Below are positions 13,084-14,303 of a stretch of 14,303 nucleotides of DNA, in pieces (the first letter of the stretch is position 1; every line of letters starts with the position of its first letter). Both the position numbers and the translations under genes were made by a program. This DNA is from an uncultured beta proteobacterium (GTDB lineage: Bacteria > Pseudomonadota > Gammaproteobacteria > Burkholderiales > Burkholderiaceae_C), in NCBI GenBank assembly GCA_903885415.1, contig CAISIP010000612.1:1-14303 (forward strand), in the 5' to 3' direction. Under the pieces are notes generated by a model. The model ran no database searches, was not told where the DNA came from, and saw nothing but the letters and a program-made list of their open reading frames with translations.

Positions 13084-14303
13084 ATGACTGATAAATTGAT
13101 TATTTTCGACACCACTTTGCGCGACGGCGAGCAGTCGCCCGGGGCATCCATGACCAAGGACGAAAAGTTGCGCATCGCGCGACAGCTTGAGCGCCTGCGC
13201 GTCGACGTGATAGAGGCTGGATTCGCCGCGAGTTCCAACGGTGATTTCGAAGCCGTGAAGGCCATCGCCAACGCGATCAAGGACGCGACCGTTTGTTCGC
13301 TCTCGCGTGCCAATGACCGCGACATCGCGCGGGCTGCCGAGGCCTTGCGCGGTGCCGCCAGTGCGCGCATCCATACCTTCATCGCCACATCGGCTCTGCA
13401 CATGGAAAAGAAACTGCGCATGACGCCCGACCAGGTATTTGAGCAGTCAAAACTTGCGGTACGTTTCGCGCGCAATCTGGTGGGCGATGTCGAATTCAGC
13501 CCCGAGGACGGCTATCGGAGTGATGTTGACTTTCTGTGTCGCGTGATCGAAGCCGCGATCGCAGAAGGCGCGACGACCATCAACGTACCCGACACGGTCG
13601 GTTATGCGGTACCTGATCTTTATGGACACTTTATCAAGACGCTGCGTGAACGGATTCCCAACAGCGACAAGGCGATTTGGTCGGTGCATTGCCATAACGA
13701 TCTGGGCATGGCCGTTGCCAACTCGTTGGCCGGCGTTCAGATAGGCGGGGCGCGCCAGGTGGAGTGCACCATCAATGGACTGGGAGAGCGCGCCGGCAAC
13801 TGTTCGCTGGAGGAGGTGGTGATGGCGGTGAAGACGCGCCGGGACTATTTTGGCCTGGACATGGCCATTGATACCCACCAACTCCTGGCAGCGAGCCGGA
13901 TGGTCAGCCAGACCACTGGCTTCGTGGTGCAACCGAACAAGGCCGTCGTCGGCGCCAATGCATTTGCCCACGCCTCGGGAATTCATCAGGATGGCGTCCT
14001 CAAGGCCCGTGATACCTACGAAATCATGCGGGCGGAAGACGTGGGATGGTCGGCCAACAAGATCGTCTTGGGCAAACTCAGCGGACGCAATGCATTCAAG
14101 CAGAGGTTGATTGAACTCGGCGTTTCCATGGAAAGTGAAGCCGAAATTAACAGTGCCTTCACCCGGTTCAAGGAACTCGCCGACCGCAAGAGCGAGATCT
14201 TTGATGAGGACATATTGGCACTGGTGAGCGATGAGCGCCTGAGCCATGAATATGAGCACTTCAGCTTTGTTTCCCTTTCCCAGCACAGTGAAACCGGCGA
14301 ACG
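13084..14303 (+). CDS. leuA: 2-isopropylmalate synthase, 3'-truncated by window edge
   Basis: LeuA condenses 2-oxoisovalerate with acetyl-CoA, the committed step of leucine synthesis, and is normally feedback-inhibited by leucine. The window holds 406 codons of a protein usually about 510 residues long in this type. The TIM-barrel catalytic domain opens with FDTTLRDGEQSPG (8-20), holding Arg13 and the metal ligand Asp14. The motif SVHCHNDLGMA (200-210) gives metal ligands His202 and His204, and NGLGERAGNCSLEEV (231-245) the third ligand region, with Asn239. The linker and most of the C-terminal leucine-binding domain lie beyond the edge. ATG 13084 has GAGGA six bases upstream. The gene is preceded by the attenuator and probably has its own promoter after pssA, so it answers to leucine supply separately from ilvBHC. 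Confidence 0.97.
   Translation, partial: MTDKLIIFDTTLRDGEQSPGASMTKDEKLRIARQLERLRVDVIEAGFAASSNGDFEAVKAIANAIKDATVCSLSRANDRDIARAAEALRGAASARIHTFIATSALHMEKKLRMTPDQVFEQSKLAVRFARNLVGDVEFSPEDGYRSDVDFLCRVIEAAIAEGATTINVPDTVGYAVPDLYGHFIKTLRERIPNSDKAIWSVHCHNDLGMAVANSLAGVQIGGARQVECTINGLGERAGNCSLEEVVMAVKTRRDYFGLDMAIDTHQLLAASRMVSQTTGFVVQPNKAVVGANAFAHASGIHQDGVLKARDTYEIMRAEDVGWSANKIVLGKLSGRNAFKQRLIELGVSMESEAEINSAFTRFKELADRKSEIFDEDILALVSDERLSHEYEHFSFVSLSQHSETGE

Overview
The window looks like a chromosomal housekeeping segment of a GC-rich betaproteobacterium, most likely in the order Burkholderiales. Three things point there: the gene order ilvB-ilvH-ilvC-pssA-leuA; the compact sigma factor / DUF3619 / DUF3106 / RDD cluster, which I associate with Comamonadaceae-like genomes; and the detailed form of IlvB (N-terminus MEISK, GEGS in the ThDP motif). 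I see no insertion sequence, prophage, CRISPR array, tRNA or rRNA. No frankly novel protein system is visible; the most interesting signals are regulatory or structural.

Left part (1-5266): the 5' two thirds of hppA, a membrane pyrophosphatase, runs leftward off the edge and carries an in-frame amber codon at codon 137. Divergent from it is ppa, the soluble pyrophosphatase, so two pyrophosphate-consuming enzymes share one intergenic region rich in overlapping inverted repeats. ppa converges on a FemAB/GNAT-like acyltransferase gene; both stop codons lie inside one perfect 22-bp inverted repeat. Divergent from that gene is nadE (glutamine-dependent NAD synthetase), followed by glnB (PII signal protein) with a candidate sigma-54 promoter in front.

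Middle part (5294-8141, minus strand): a tight five-gene cluster starts with an ECF sigma factor and continues with a small membrane protein (DUF3619), an exported DUF3106 protein, an RDD membrane protein and a LOG-family nucleoside-5'-monophosphate phosphoribohydrolase. Three junctions are 4-bp stop/start overlaps, so translation is probably coupled.

Right part (8142-14303, plus strand): the branched-chain amino acid locus. ilvB and ilvH encode acetohydroxyacid synthase and ilvC the reductoisomerase. pssA, for phosphatidylserine synthesis, follows, and then leuA for the first leucine-specific step, cut by the window edge. Between pssA and leuA there is a convincing leucine attenuator: an 18-residue leader peptide with four consecutive Leu codons (three of them CTA), a possible antiterminator, and an intrinsic terminator with a T tract. 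The psd gene that often sits between ilvC and pssA in related bacteria is absent here.

Starts were moved inward from the longest open frame for nadE, ilvB, pssA and the LOG gene, on the basis of family N-termini, Shine-Dalgarno sequences or overlaps.
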